The position numbers and the translations under genes were made by a program. The notes beneath the pieces were generated by a model. That model was not told the origin of the DNA and did no database searches. It was given only the letters and a program-made list of their open reading frames with translations. DNA of 64,000 nucleotides from Geofilum rubicundum JCM 15548. Its GTDB lineage: Bacteria > Bacteroidota > Bacteroidia > Bacteroidales > Marinilabiliaceae. The stretch spans positions 1 through 64,000 of the forward strand of contig NZ_BAZW01000019.1 in assembly GCF_000974365.1 (NCBI RefSeq). Direction: 5' to 3'. Shown here one piece after another: positions 1 through 12,808 of the stretch (position 1 is the first letter of the stretch; each line of letters begins with the position of its first letter).

Positions 1-110
1 GGAATTTAAAGGATATTGTTTTGAAGTATTGCTCGAAATGTGTAATTTCGGTCCGTATAAATTTACAACAAACTTGTGGTTTGTTTTCATTCAACCTCAT
101 GATCTAATAC

Positions 111-1753
111 ATGGCAGATTATTTAGGCAGAATACAAAAGGGAGACATGTACGGCGGACTGGTGGCTGCCATCGTCAGTATTCCCATTGCACTGACTTTC
201 GGGGTGGCTTCCGGGGCAGGTCCGGAGGCCGGACTTTACGGTGCTGTAATCATTGGACTTGTTGCCACGCTTTTCGGGGGAAGTAAAACACTTATTTCGG
301 AACCCACAGGCCCGATGACGGTTTTTATGACCGCCGTTTTTGCTTCCAATATTGCCGAATATGGTTTGCATTCCGGGATAACTTATTCGTTTACCATTGT
401 CTTTTTTGCCGGAGCCATTCAAATCTTGCTGGGATACTTTAAGTTGGGCCGTTATTTCCGGTTGATGCCTTACTCGGTAATAAGCGGGTTTATGTCGGGT
501 ATCGCCCTGATCCTTATAGTTATGCAGTTGCCGGCATTTTTAGGACACGACGCTGTTAAAGGAGGTATTATCGGTCTGATTAAAAAACTTCCTGAACTTT
601 TGAGCTATGTCAATTATTGGGAACTGGTCATTGGTCTCAGCGCTCTTCTGGTGTTCCTTTTTTATCCCAAATCGTGGCAAAGACGGTTTCCGTCACAGTT
701 GGCGGTGCTGATCTTTTTTAGCTTTTTGGTTTATCTTTTGCCGGGAAATGCCGGCATCCGTCTTATTGGCGCCATTGATCTGGGGTGGCCCAATTTTAAT
801 TTACCGGTTATTCCCCTCGATCATAACTGGAGTTCGGTTTTTCTGGATGCTTTTTTACTGGCTCTGCTGGGAAGTATCGATACCATACTGACTGCCCTGA
901 TTGCGGATTCTCTGACCCGTGAGGAGCACAACAGCAATCGCGAACTGATGGGGCAGGGGCTGGCCAACCTGACGGCCGGACTTTTGGGGACCTTGCCCGG
1001 AGCCGGGGCGACAATGGTACGGTGGTCAATATACGTACCGGTGCGCGAAGCCGTTGGTCGGGGATTATGCGATCGGTCTTTTTGGTTGTTTTGATTTTTG
1101 GAGCGGCACCTTTGATTCAGTTTATCCCGCTTGCACTGCTTGCTGCCATCGCTTTCAAGGTTGGACTCGACATTCTTGATTGGTCGTTCATCAAGCGGGC
1201 ACATAAAATTAGTCAAAAGGCCCTTTACATTATGTACGGCGTGTTGCTGGTTACCGTATTTGTGGATCTGGTCATTGCTGTCGGACTGGGCATCTTTTTG
1301 GCCAATATGCTGACCATAGAGAAGTTGAGCCATCTTCAAAGTTTTAACCTTCGGATGGTTTCTGATAGGACTGTTGATACGGCTCCTTTGGAGGATAACG
1401 AAAAGGAAATATTCGATAAAATTAGAGAGCAGGTCTATCTTTTTTATCTGAGTGGCCCAATGATCTTCGGTGTAGCCAGAGCCATACAACGTGAACGAAA
1501 AAACATTGCTCCCTGCCAGCATTTAATTCTGGACCTTCAGGATGTAACGCATTTGGATACAACTGTTTTACTGGCCATTGAGAATATGGTGGATGAAGCG
1601 CTTGAATTAGGGAAAAGCGTTTACCTGGTTCCGGGAAGAAAAAACGTTGAGAAACGCCTTCAGAAATTAGAACTTCAGCAGAAAATAGGTGAAGAAAATA
1701 TTTTCAGGGATCGTTTGAGTGCCCTGCGTCATGTGGAAGCGTTAACCCATTGA
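111..1753 (+). CDS. SulP family inorganic anion transporter (one frame break)
   Basis: Inner-membrane SulP/SLC26 transporter, likely moving sulfate or bicarbonate; the substrate cannot be told from sequence. The first part (111 to about 1015) carries the N-terminal SulP signature (GLYGAVIIGL, SEPTGPMTVF) and many hydrophobic helices. The second part continues in another frame with the expected NIRTGARSRWSG and a cytoplasmic STAS domain at the C-terminus (LDLQDVTHLDTT). The frames join if GG at 1016-1017 is read as GGG, restoring GATMGTVVNIR, a conserved family stretch; the product is then about 547 aa, normal for the family. A terminator-like hairpin follows. The gene seems unrelated to the pectin genes downstream. 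Family is certain, substrate is not. Confidence 0.88.
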
Positions 1754-1796
1754 TGGCTTCTGTAACCGTTTTCTGTGAATGCAACCTGTCCATGTC

Positions 1797-1844
1797 AGTC
1801 ATCCACGGCAGCTTTGCCATGTGATGGTAGGATGACTATTTCTT
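1797..1844 (+). terminator. Hairpin after the SulP gene
   Basis: AGTCATCC (1797-1804) pairs with GGATGACT (1830-1837), with a smaller inner hairpin, followed by ATTTCTTT. It lies 43 bases after the stop codon of the transporter gene. The T-tract is imperfect, so this is a moderate call. Confidence 0.45.
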
Positions 1845-2034
1845 TGTGATTTTCTGACACCCTTGGCGATTTCCATGGTAGTGGTTGGCTCTGTAAAGGC
1901 TGATTTTCGAAAAAGTGAAATCATTTGTCGAATAGGTACAAGCAGATGTTGCCTTGTTTTTTGTTTAATGACTGCTTAAGTGATATTTTTACACCAATCG
2001 TTAATTTTTGTATTATACTTTAAACCAACTCAAA

Positions 2035-2468
2035 ATGAAACAAGTTTTTTTGCTTTTGCTGGTGGCTGGCATGCTGGCTCCTGCGCTTCGATGCGGACTC
2101 CTTCCAGTCAAACGAACAATGAAGATTGGCGTCAGCCCTTACTCGGTGAGTGGCGACTGGTTGAGGACAGTCCGTCGGACAGCCTCCAATACCGCACCTT
2201 TGTCTTCCATGAAGATGGAACATTTATTTCTGAAGTGGTCAGAGGCGTCAGGCGGAACTACTACAATTCCGGCAATTATTGGATGATCAATGATTCTACG
2301 CTGGTAACGGTGCATGATGACGGCAACAAAAACTACTCAAATGCGGGCAATGTGTACACGGTAAATGTCGATGACCAGCGCTTTAGGTTGCGGGGATTTT
2401 TCAGATATCCCATTTCAAGGGCAGGCATGGCTTCATCGGTATGGATTGATGAGTACTGGAGGCGATAA
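2035..2468 (+). CDS. Small lipocalin-like lipoprotein (one frame break)
   Basis: Predicted exported lipoprotein of about 144 aa with a WxL-type beta-barrel start (LLGEWRLVEDSP) that resembles lipocalin-like proteins found in Bacteroidetes sugar loci. The ATG at 2035 begins a hydrophobic signal (MKQVFLLLLVAGM). Reading GG at 2075-2076 as GGG gives MLGSC, a good lipobox, and joins the frame that runs to 2468. Without the repair the signal peptide and the mature part are in different frames. The gene sits 22 bases before the GH2 gene and is probably cotranscribed. No enzymatic motif is visible; a role in envelope or ligand binding is inference only. Confidence 0.6.
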
Positions 2469-2472
2469 ATGA

Positions 2473-5613
<3,141 letters not shown>

Positions 5614-5639
5614 AAAAGGGGCAGGTCATTAACTTTTAA

Positions 5640-5697
5640 AGCCGGTTCTTCTTCATCAGGTCTTAATCCTGAGGATGGGGGAACTGGCTGTTTTTTT
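5640..5697 (+). terminator. Terminator after GH2 gene, overlapping the 3' end of the convergent sensor gene
   Basis: AGCCGGTTC (5640-5648) pairs with GAACTGGCT (5681-5689) and is followed by seven T. The loop holds a second small hairpin. The right arm lies inside the last codons of the convergent HTCS gene, so two genes share this DNA. Confidence 0.55.
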
Positions 5698-8600
5698 CAA
5701 CATGCTTGCTGGGTAAATGTCCAAATAAGGCTTTGAATTGCCGGCTGAAGTACCTGGCGTCGGAGAAACCGACTTTGATGGCGGCTTCTGAAACATTGTA
5801 GCCCTGGGTGAGCAAATGTGCGGCAATCTTGAGCTTGAGCTGGCGCACGAATTCAACCGGACTTAAGCCGGTGAGGCCTTTCACTTTGTTGTAAAAGACG
5901 GTGCGACTCACACAGAGCGTGTCGGCCAGCTCTTCAATGGTGAACTCTTCGGAGTGGTTTTCTTCCACGTAGCTGACCAGCTTTTGCAGAAACTCCTCGT
6001 CTTTGGAATTGACTTTAAGTGTGCTGGGGTCAATGGTTTTATTGTCTCTGAACTTGGCAATGACATGCCGGCGTTGCTCAATCAGATTGTTGGTGACGGC
6101 TTTTAGGTAGGATGAGTTAAAGGGTTTTATAATATAGGCATCTGCCCCTTGTTCAACACCGGCAATCTGGTCCTCCATCCCTGATTTGGCAGTCAGCAGT
6201 ATAATGGGAATGTGGCTGGTTGAAAAGTTTTCCTTGATGCAGCGGGTCATTTCCATGCCATCCATTACCGGCATCATTACATCTGAAATAATCAGGTCGG
6301 GGTTTTGGGTGTTGAGCATGTTGATGGCTTCTTCACCGTTGGCGGCCAGACAAGAGGCGTATTCGGGACTTAAGGATTGACAAATGTATTCTCCGATTTC
6401 CTGGTTGTCTTCCACAACCATAACCATCGGGCGTTTTTCCAGAGGGTCTATATACTTAATGGGCGCTTTTTGGTTCGACAGGTCGTCAACGGCGTGCTCA
6501 ATGGTTGGCAGAATGGTAGCGTCCTCGTTGTTCCAGATAATTTTCTGATCGCCCTCAAAATGTGCTTTGCCTGTTTTCAGTCGAAGGGTAAAGGTGCTGC
6601 CTTTTTGTTCTTCTGATGAAACAACAATTTCTCCATGGTGCAGACGGGCCAGTTCATTGGAAAGGGACAGGCCTATGCCTGTGCCGGCCAGCTCTTCTCC
6701 GCTTAGTATGGTGAAGCGCTCGAACAGGTGGGGCAGGTTCTCTTCTGAGATACCACGTCCCTCATCCCGCACGGTGATCTCTAAATATTGACCGGATGGA
6801 TCTTGATGAATGACGACCTCTACTGTTTTTTCTGCCTCGGTAAATTTAAGGGCATTGGAAAGCAGGTTGTAAATAATGGTATCCAGTTTGGATGGGTCGG
6901 CACAAATATGAAAAGTCTCCAGTGAAGTTGAAAATTGATAATTGATGTTTTTATGATTGGCCAGGGGAACAAAGCTTTCGTAAATCGATCGTGTGAAATC
7001 GATGATGTTCAATTCCTTGACTTTGAGCGTCATTTTGTTGTTTTGGATTTTTCTAAAATCCAAAAGCTGGTTGGTCAATTGAAGCATGCGTTTACCGTTC
7101 TTGCGAATGATCTCAAGCTTGGGCTTGTCATTATTATTTAAATCCTTTCTCAACATGTCTTCAATGGGACCAATAATGAGGGTGAGCGGTGTTCTTATTT
7201 CGTGCGATATATTGGTAAAAAAGCGCAATTTCATTTCGTTTACCCGGCGTTCAATCTGCAGGTCGTTTCGGTATTGATTGATTTTAGATATGGTGGAGGC
7301 CACCACATAAACCAAAAGCACGATGAGCACCGAATAGAGCAAAAATGCCCATTTGGTTTTGTACCAGGGCGGAAGAATGATGATTTGAATGGAGCGCTCA
7401 TTGTTAACCCACTCGCCGCTTCGCCCAGTTGCCCTTACCCTAAAGGTGTATTCTCCCGGCGAAAGGTTGGTGTAAATGGCTTTCCTTTGGTTGGAAACAA
7501 TGTTCCAATCCTGATCAAAATTCTCTAGTTTGTAGGCGTATTGACTTTTGTCGGGATCAAGGTAGTCCATCGATGAAAACTCGAGACTGAAGCTGGACTG
7601 GTAATATTTGAGGGTGATTTTGTTGGTATAGGAAATGCTCTTTTTCAGGGGTTGATTGGGCCCAATGGGCACTTCCTTGTTAAAAAGCTGAAAATCGGTT
7701 AATTCTAATTGATGGTCCCATTTAGGGATGGTGATTTTTTCAGGATTTATCACCTCTATGCCCATAAAGCCGCCAAAATACAAGGCCCCGTCTCTGCCTC
7801 TGAGGCAGGTGTTTTCGGAAAAACTGTCGAAATTAAGGCCGTTGTTGGTATTAAAAACCTCAAAAGTCTTCATTTTTAGATTAAAACGGCTCAGGCCGTT
7901 TTCTGTGCTAAACCATAGGTAATCTCCTGTGGCATCATCTACAATGCTATATACCACATTGTTGCTTAATCCGCTGATTTGATCATACTTTTGGAAGTTA
8001 CTCTCTTCATTATTTGCCGAATCGAGAGCATTGATTCCTCCGCCGTAGGTGGCCAGCCAAATTCGTCCGCTTTTGTCTTCGTGCAGATGAATGATGTCGT
8101 TCAAACTGATGGTGTTCGAATCACTGCCTGCATAGAAGTTTCGTATTTCCAGAGGCTGGTCATCGAGCGTTGGGTTTTCAATGAGGTTTAAGCCGTAGCC
8201 GGTGGCCACCCAAATTCGGCCTTTCGAATCGGCCAGAATGTTTCGAACCAGGTTGCTTGATAAATTGGAATTTTCGGTGGAAATATGCCTGAACTTATAG
8301 GTTTCATTGTTTTGTTTTTGGGCAATGTTAATTCCATGACCATAGGTGCCCACCCAAATGTTTCCATCATTATCTTCAATCAGTGTGTATATGTTGTTGT
8401 TACTGAGGCTTTCATGGTCGTTATCTATGGTTTGGTAGTTGACAAAGGTGAGGTTGTTGAGATTGTTGTAACTGGCCAGTGGGGAGCGGCTCACCAGAAG
8501 GCCTTTCCCTTTTGACCCCAACCATAAATAGCCTGCTTTATCGAGTAATATGGCATATATATTTACGCCTGTTAAGAGTCCGTTAGAGGTTTTGAAATTG

Positions 8601-10087
8601 TCAAAAACATGAATTCTTCGATGGTCGTCAAAGACATGCAAACGCCCTGCTTTGGTGGCCGCCCAAATTCGTCCTTGGGGATCTTCAAACAGGGCTCTTA
8701 CGATATTGTCTGAAATATGAGAGCCCTCTGGTTGGGGCAGTAAATGATCAAAGGCCGGATATTTAAGAATTATTTTTTCGAGACCGCCCTGAAATTGCCC
8801 TGTGCCCACCCACAATTGACCAGAGTGGTCTTCTGTGATGGCCATCACGATGTTCGATGAAATAGAATTCGGGTTTTTGGGATCATTTTTGAATTGAATG
8901 AAATCACTCTTCTGTCGGTCATATAAATTGAGTGCCCCTTCATGGGTACCAATCCAGAGATTGTTCTGACTGTCTTCATAAAATACATGACGTTCTGAAT
9001 CGGGTAAGGTGGATTGTTGCGGGTCCAGAAATTGATGAAATTCTGAAAGGTTGGTTTCGAGATCGAAACCAGTTATGCCAAACTCCTCGGTGGTAATCCA
9101 TACTTTGTTGTAGCGGTCCTCATAAATCTGATCCACCTGTTCGCCAATTATGTCTACATGGTTCCACCGGTTGGTTCTGGGAATGAATATTTGCATCCCG
9201 TTTTGATAAAAGGAGGCCAGTATGGTGCCGTTCTTGGTGATGTGCAAATTCGAAATTTCGTCGGATTTTAAGCTGGGACTGGCAGCGGAATTGATAAAGG
9301 TGTAGAGCTGACTGGATTTTTGAAATTTAAGTATCCCGTCCTCACCGGTGCCAAACCATAATTCAGTAGCTGTTTCAATCATGGCTGTGAAGGTGTGCGA
9401 GATGAACAGATGGCTGAAGGTTGGGACATCATTTTTAAGGGTCTCTTTTTCTACCAGTGTGAGCCCCCTGTGGGTGCCAATCCAAATATTTCCGTTTTGA
9501 TCTGCCCTGATAAAAGAGACCCGTTCATTGGAAATGGCGTGGATGCCCCTTGATGTAAAATACGTTTCCTGGTAACTGTGATCGCGGGAGTTGTAAAGGA
9601 GTCGTAAAACGCCTTTATTGCTTAAGCCTATCCATATTTCATCCTTCGAATATTGGAGAAATTCGGAGAACACGGCATGTCCCTCTTCCACATCTGAAAA
9701 GAGGTATGAAAGGGAACGGAACGTTTCTGATATGGGATCAAAATAATGGTAATGTCCGTCGTGTGTTTCAAACCAGATAAAACCCTGACGATCTTCCCAG
9801 ATTTTAACAACCCTGTTGTGCGTGAAATTTTGCTGGCCCTCTTCTTCGTTCATGAAGACACGGAATTTGTTGCCGTCGAATCTGTTGAGCCCATTGTTGG
9901 TGCCAATCCATAAAAAACCTTTGGAGTCACAAAGAATGCTGGTGGCTGTGTTTTGTGACAAGCCCCTGGAGGTGTTGTAATGCTCAAATCTTAAAATTTC
10001 AGTAGCATTGATTGGCGTTGGAAGGAAAAGAACGCCAGGCAGAAGAAAAAACAGGGTGCGTAAATATCTAATGACTTTCCTATTCAT
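5663..10087 (-). CDS. Hybrid two-component system sensor/regulator (HTCS) of the pectin locus
   Basis: One-polypeptide sensor-regulator of 1474 aa, typical of Bacteroidetes polysaccharide loci. After a signal peptide come two Reg_prop beta-propellers (many repeats of the type IWIGT.GLN), a Y_Y_Y domain with PGEYTFRVRATG, one transmembrane helix near 913-932, a histidine kinase with phospho-acceptor His962 (SHEIRTPL) and ATP lid GTGIGLSL, a receiver with phospho-acceptor Asp1269 (SDVMMPVMDG), and a C-terminal AraC-type helix-turn-helix (FYNKVKGLTGLSPVEF). The periplasmic propellers should bind a pectin or galactan oligosaccharide; the AraC part should switch on the divergent PL1/CE8/GH28/SusCD genes. 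The exact ligand is inference. The 4.4-kb frame is intact, unlike many neighbours. Confidence 0.95.
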   Translation of the reverse strand: MNRKVIRYLRTLFFLLPGVLFLPTPINATEILRFEHYNTSRGLSQNTATSILCDSKGFLWIGTNNGLNRFDGNKFRVFMNEEEGQQNFTHNRVVKIWEDRQGFIWFETHDGHYHYFDPISETFRSLSYLFSDVEEGHAVFSEFLQYSKDEIWIGLSNKGVLRLLYNSRDHSYQETYFTSRGIHAISNERVSFIRADQNGNIWIGTHRGLTLVEKETLKNDVPTFSHLFISHTFTAMIETATELWFGTGEDGILKFQKSSQLYTFINSAASPSLKSDEISNLHITKNGTILASFYQNGMQIFIPRTNRWNHVDIIGEQVDQIYEDRYNKVWITTEEFGITGFDLETNLSEFHQFLDPQQSTLPDSERHVFYEDSQNNLWIGTHEGALNLYDRQKSDFIQFKNDPKNPNSISSNIVMAITEDHSGQLWVGTGQFQGGLEKIILKYPAFDHLLPQPEGSHISDNIVRALFEDPQGRIWAATKAGRLHVFDDHRRIHVFDNFKTSNGLLTGVNIYAILLDKAGYLWLGSKGKGLLVSRSPLASYNNLNNLTFVNYQTIDNDHESLSNNNIYTLIEDNDGNIWVGTYGHGINIAQKQNNETYKFRHISTENSNLSSNLVRNILADSKGRIWVATGYGLNLIENPTLDDQPLEIRNFYAGSDSNTISLNDIIHLHEDKSGRIWLATYGGGINALDSANNEESNFQKYDQISGLSNNVVYSIVDDATGDYLWFSTENGLSRFNLKMKTFEVFNTNNGLNFDSFSENTCLRGRDGALYFGGFMGIEVINPEKITIPKWDHQLELTDFQLFNKEVPIGPNQPLKKSISYTNKITLKYYQSSFSLEFSSMDYLDPDKSQYAYKLENFDQDWNIVSNQRKAIYTNLSPGEYTFRVRATGRSGEWVNNERSIQIIILPPWYKTKWAFLLYSVLIVLLVYVVASTISKINQYRNDLQIERRVNEMKLRFFTNISHEIRTPLTLIIGPIEDMLRKDLNNNDKPKLEIIRKNGKRMLQLTNQLLDFRKIQNNKMTLKVKELNIIDFTRSIYESFVPLANHKNINYQFSTSLETFHICADPSKLDTIIYNLLSNALKFTEAEKTVEVVIHQDPSGQYLEITVRDEGRGISEENLPHLFERFTILSGEELAGTGIGLSLSNELARLHHGEIVVSSEEQKGSTFTLRLKTGKAHFEGDQKIIWNNEDATILPTIEHAVDDLSNQKAPIKYIDPLEKRPMVMVVEDNQEIGEYICQSLSPEYASCLAANGEEAINMLNTQNPDLIISDVMMPVMDGMEMTRCIKENFSTSHIPIILLTAKSGMEDQIAGVEQGADAYIIKPFNSSYLKAVTNNLIEQRRHVIAKFRDNKTIDPSTLKVNSKDEEFLQKLVSYVEENHSEEFTIEELADTLCVSRTVFYNKVKGLTGLSPVEFVRQLKLKIAAHLLTQGYNVSEAAIKVGFSDARYFSRQFKALFGHLPSKHVEKNSQFPHPQD

Positions 10088-10178
10088 AAAAATCGACTTG
10101 GTTTTTAAGGCGTACTGAGGATAAGGAGAAACTAAAAATAAAGATATTAATAAATCGTTTGCAATAACCTAATAATGT

Positions 10179-10186
10179 CAAATATA
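10179..10186 (-). promoter_or_regulatory. Candidate -7 element for the HTCS gene
   Basis: On the minus strand TATATTTG matches the Bacteroidetes -7 consensus TAnnTTTG, about 92 bases before the HTCS start codon. No well-spaced -33 TTG is seen. It sits just beside the repeat at 10191-10330. Confidence 0.3.
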
Positions 10187-10190
10187 TTAA

Positions 10191-10330
10191 AACAATAGGT
10201 CGTTAGATTATTAGGTTATTAGGTATTAGGTAAGAGCAAGTTCTTGATTATAAGTCAATTACTCATACAGGTAGCAAAGCCATAACTGCGTGTAAATAAA
10301 TCAAATAAAAAATTTTAACGAACTATTGTT
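10191..10330. repeat. MITE-like repeat, copy A (140 bp, terminal inverted repeats)
   Basis: The ends are inverted repeats: AACAATAGGTCGTTA at 10191-10205 and, read on the minus strand from 10330, AACAATAGTTCGTTA (one mismatch in 15). The interior holds tandem TTAGGT-like units and continues to GTAAGAGCAAGT. A second copy in inverted orientation lies at 52417-52553 and matches over nearly the whole length with roughly 80 percent identity by eye. There is no coding capacity. It occupies the intergenic space between the HTCS gene and the pectate lyase gene. Confidence 0.75.
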
Positions 10331-10495
10331 AAAAATGTTTGGTTTTTTAAAGCATTCGTTGGTTAGTTCTATCTGGATTTTGAAAAAAAAATAATATAAA
10401 ATGGCTGGTAGGCCTGAGGTAACATATTGTGGTCAATTTTGTGGGGTAAATTGTTCAATTGTTAACAGTTGGTAAAATGGACGGTCTAAATGATG

Positions 10496-10503
10496 TAAAT
10501 TTG
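10496..10503 (+). promoter_or_regulatory. Candidate -7 element for the pectate lyase operon
   Basis: TAAATTTG matches TAnnTTTG exactly, 35 bases before the ATG at 10539. A possible -33 TTG lies at 10469-10471, with a slightly long spacer of 24. The rest of the 450-base gap holds the repeat at 10191-10330 and AT-rich DNA. Confidence 0.45.
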
Positions 10504-10538
10504 AAGCTTGTCGATTTCAATTAAAATTTGAAAAAATT

Positions 10539-12548
10539 ATGAAGCATTTTTTACCAATGGTTATAAGTATGTTGTTTATGAGCGGCATCGCTTTAATGGA
10601 TATGAAGGCAGCCCCGGATGTGGCTGAAGAGGTGATTGAGAATTCGACCCCGGTTGCCTTTCCGGGGGCTGAAGGGTTTGGGCGTTTTGCTACAGGCGGA
10701 AGAGGCGGACGTATTATTTATGTGACCAATCTGAATAATTCCGGTGCTGGGTCTTTCCGGCAGGCGGTGGAGGTGGAAACAGGTGCACGGATCGTGGTTT
10801 TTAATGTATCCGGAATTATTGAACTGGAATCAAGGATCAACATTAAAAATGGGAGTTTAACCATTGCCGGTCAAACTGCGCCGGGGGATGGTATTACCCT
10901 CAAGAATCATGAAGTCTATGTCGGGGCCAATAATGTGATCATTCGGTTTTTGCGTTTCCGTATGGGCGATGAGCGCCAAACGGAAAACGATGCCATGTGG
11001 GGAAGAAGACAAAATACCATTATTATTGATCATTGTACGATGAGCTGGGCGACGGATGAGGCCTCCTCTTTTTATGATAACAATGATTTCACCATGCAAT
11101 GGTGCTTGCTTTCTGAGAGCCTGCGGATTTCTGTGCATGATAAGGGAAAGCATGGTTATTTAGGGATTTGGGGTGGAAAAAAAGCCAGTTTTCATCACAA
11201 TCTGATGGCCCATCACGATAGCCGTAATCCGCGTTTTTGTGGCAGTCGTTATTCTAATCTGCCCGACCAGGAATTGGTGGATTTTCGCAACAATGTGATT
11301 TATAACTGGGGCGCCAATAGTGGTTATGCCGGTGAGGGTGGCAGTTACAACATGGTGAATAATTATTATAAGCCGGGACCTGCCAGTAGCAACCGCTCCA
11401 GGATTTTTCAACCCAATCCCGATAATGGCAGTAATGCACAGCCGGCTGGTGTTTGGGGTGTTTTTTATGTGCATGGCAATTATATGAACCAGTCCACTTC
11501 AGTGACAACCGATAACTGGGTGGGTATTCATCCCAACCCTTCGAGTAAGAACAAGGAAGAACTGAAGTCTTATACAGAGTTTGATAAAGGACTGGTGACC
11601 ACCCATTCGGCCCAGGATGCCTTTGATGCGGTTTTGGCCCATGCTGGTGCCAGTTTTAAAAGAGATGCGATAGATGAGCGCATTGCCCGGGAAACAAGTA
11701 CAGGGACTTACACCTATACAGGTTCAAATGGCAGCACCAATGGTTTGATTGACAGTCAGGCTGATGTTGGTGGCTGGCCCAATTACGAGTCTTTGCCGGC
11801 GCGGCTGGATTCGGATGGTGACGGTATGCCGGATGTATGGGAAACCCAGTTTGATCTGGATCCCAATGATGCCACGGATGGTAAAGGCTATGATTTAAAT
11901 ACCATGTTTACCAATGTGGAAGTTTATTTGAACAGTCTGGTTCAGCATATTTTGGATCAGAAAAATGAAGCTGGTGTGGCCAATTATGCCGATACTTATG
12001 AGGTTTTGGCTCCGGGTGCCACGCTCAATAGCAGTGGTGAAACCACCCAGGTGATTACCGGAGGGGATGATATTAATACGTTTAGCTTTTCATGGAACCA
12101 TGCATTGTCTGTTGAGTTTACGGGCTTGCCGGCCGGATTGGAAATAGATATTGATGAGAATCAAAAAACGGGAACCATATCTGGCCGACCGGCCGAATCG
12201 GGTGTGTTTGAGTATACTGTCGCTACCATTGGCGCAGTAATTCCTGCCTATGCCTCCGGTTCAATTACGGTAGAAGGAGATGTGCCCAATTCGTTGAATA
12301 GCTTGCAGGCCAATCAGGGACTTTCTGTATTTCCCAATCCATTCAATGATCATTTGAGCATAAGCAGTGAGTTCAGTGAAATAAGCGCCATCGATATTTA
12401 TGCTTATGATGGACGACTGGTTCAACAGGTTGAGGTGAACGCTTTCTCAGTGAACATCAACAGCAGTGATTTGAACAGTGGTTTGTATGTGTTACAGGTT
12501 CGTTTTGCGGATGGCAGCAGACATGCGGCCAAACTGATAAAAGAATAA
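10539..12548 (+). CDS. Secreted PL1 pectate lyase with T9SS sorting domain
   Basis: Polysaccharide lyase family 1 enzyme of 669 aa that cleaves polygalacturonate by beta-elimination. The signal peptide (to about residue 26) is followed by the right-handed beta-helix with AFPGAEGFGRFATGGRGG, DHCTMSWATDE (calcium-site region) and HHNLMAHHDSRNPRF (catalytic Arg region). DSDGDGMPDVWE follows the catalytic part, then a cadherin/Ig-like module (about 490-580), then a C-terminal type A T9SS sorting domain (LSVFPNPFNDHLSISS, SGLYVLQVRFADG). The tail predicts release or anchoring outside the outer membrane through the type IX system, unlike the lipoprotein PL1 at 24677. First gene after the HTCS-facing promoter. 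Confidence 0.93.
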   Translation: MKHFLPMVISMLFMSGIALMDMKAAPDVAEEVIENSTPVAFPGAEGFGRFATGGRGGRIIYVTNLNNSGAGSFRQAVEVETGARIVVFNVSGIIELESRINIKNGSLTIAGQTAPGDGITLKNHEVYVGANNVIIRFLRFRMGDERQTENDAMWGRRQNTIIIDHCTMSWATDEASSFYDNNDFTMQWCLLSESLRISVHDKGKHGYLGIWGGKKASFHHNLMAHHDSRNPRFCGSRYSNLPDQELVDFRNNVIYNWGANSGYAGEGGSYNMVNNYYKPGPASSNRSRIFQPNPDNGSNAQPAGVWGVFYVHGNYMNQSTSVTTDNWVGIHPNPSSKNKEELKSYTEFDKGLVTTHSAQDAFDAVLAHAGASFKRDAIDERIARETSTGTYTYTGSNGSTNGLIDSQADVGGWPNYESLPARLDSDGDGMPDVWETQFDLDPNDATDGKGYDLNTMFTNVEVYLNSLVQHILDQKNEAGVANYADTYEVLAPGATLNSSGETTQVITGGDDINTFSFSWNHALSVEFTGLPAGLEIDIDENQKTGTISGRPAESGVFEYTVATIGAVIPAYASGSITVEGDVPNSLNSLQANQGLSVFPNPFNDHLSISSEFSEISAIDIYAYDGRLVQQVEVNAFSVNINSSDLNSGLYVLQVRFADGSRHAAKLIKE

Positions 12549-12605
12549 TTTAAGCAGCCGGGTAAAACTTTTTTGGCCCTGGTTTTTTTGAAAGATACCA
12601 TAACG

Positions 12606-12645
12606 CAACGACCTGTCTGATTTGTCTGGCAGGTCGTTGTTTTAG
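12606..12645 (+). terminator. Hairpin after the PL1 gene
   Basis: A perfect 10-bp stem, CAACGACCTG (12606-12615) with CAGGTCGTTG (12630-12639), is followed by TTTTA. It separates the T9SS pectate lyase from the CE8 gene, which may therefore use its own promoter (a near-consensus TATTTTG lies just before 12809). Confidence 0.55.
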
Positions 12646-12808
12646 GTGCTTGTGATTTATTTGTCTGATAGCCAGGTGTCTGATGGTTTGTCTCCTTTCA
12701 TTTTAAACAATTTAAGGCCCCTTTTCAGATGATTTGTACCCAAGGTTAACATGCTTATGGTTAACTTGCAGTGGTTAAAAAAAGTAATAAACCGATATTT
12801 TGTATAGA

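Noticed and set aside
123-1522. Long open frames opposite the SulP gene
   Set aside because: They mirror a conserved transporter, have no family content and arise from codon composition. The same holds for opposite-strand frames over the adhesin, UxaC, GH105 and GH28.
10191-10330. TTAGGT repeats as a CRISPR array
   Set aside because: Units are short, irregular and without spacers; no cas genes. The ends are terminal inverted repeats instead.
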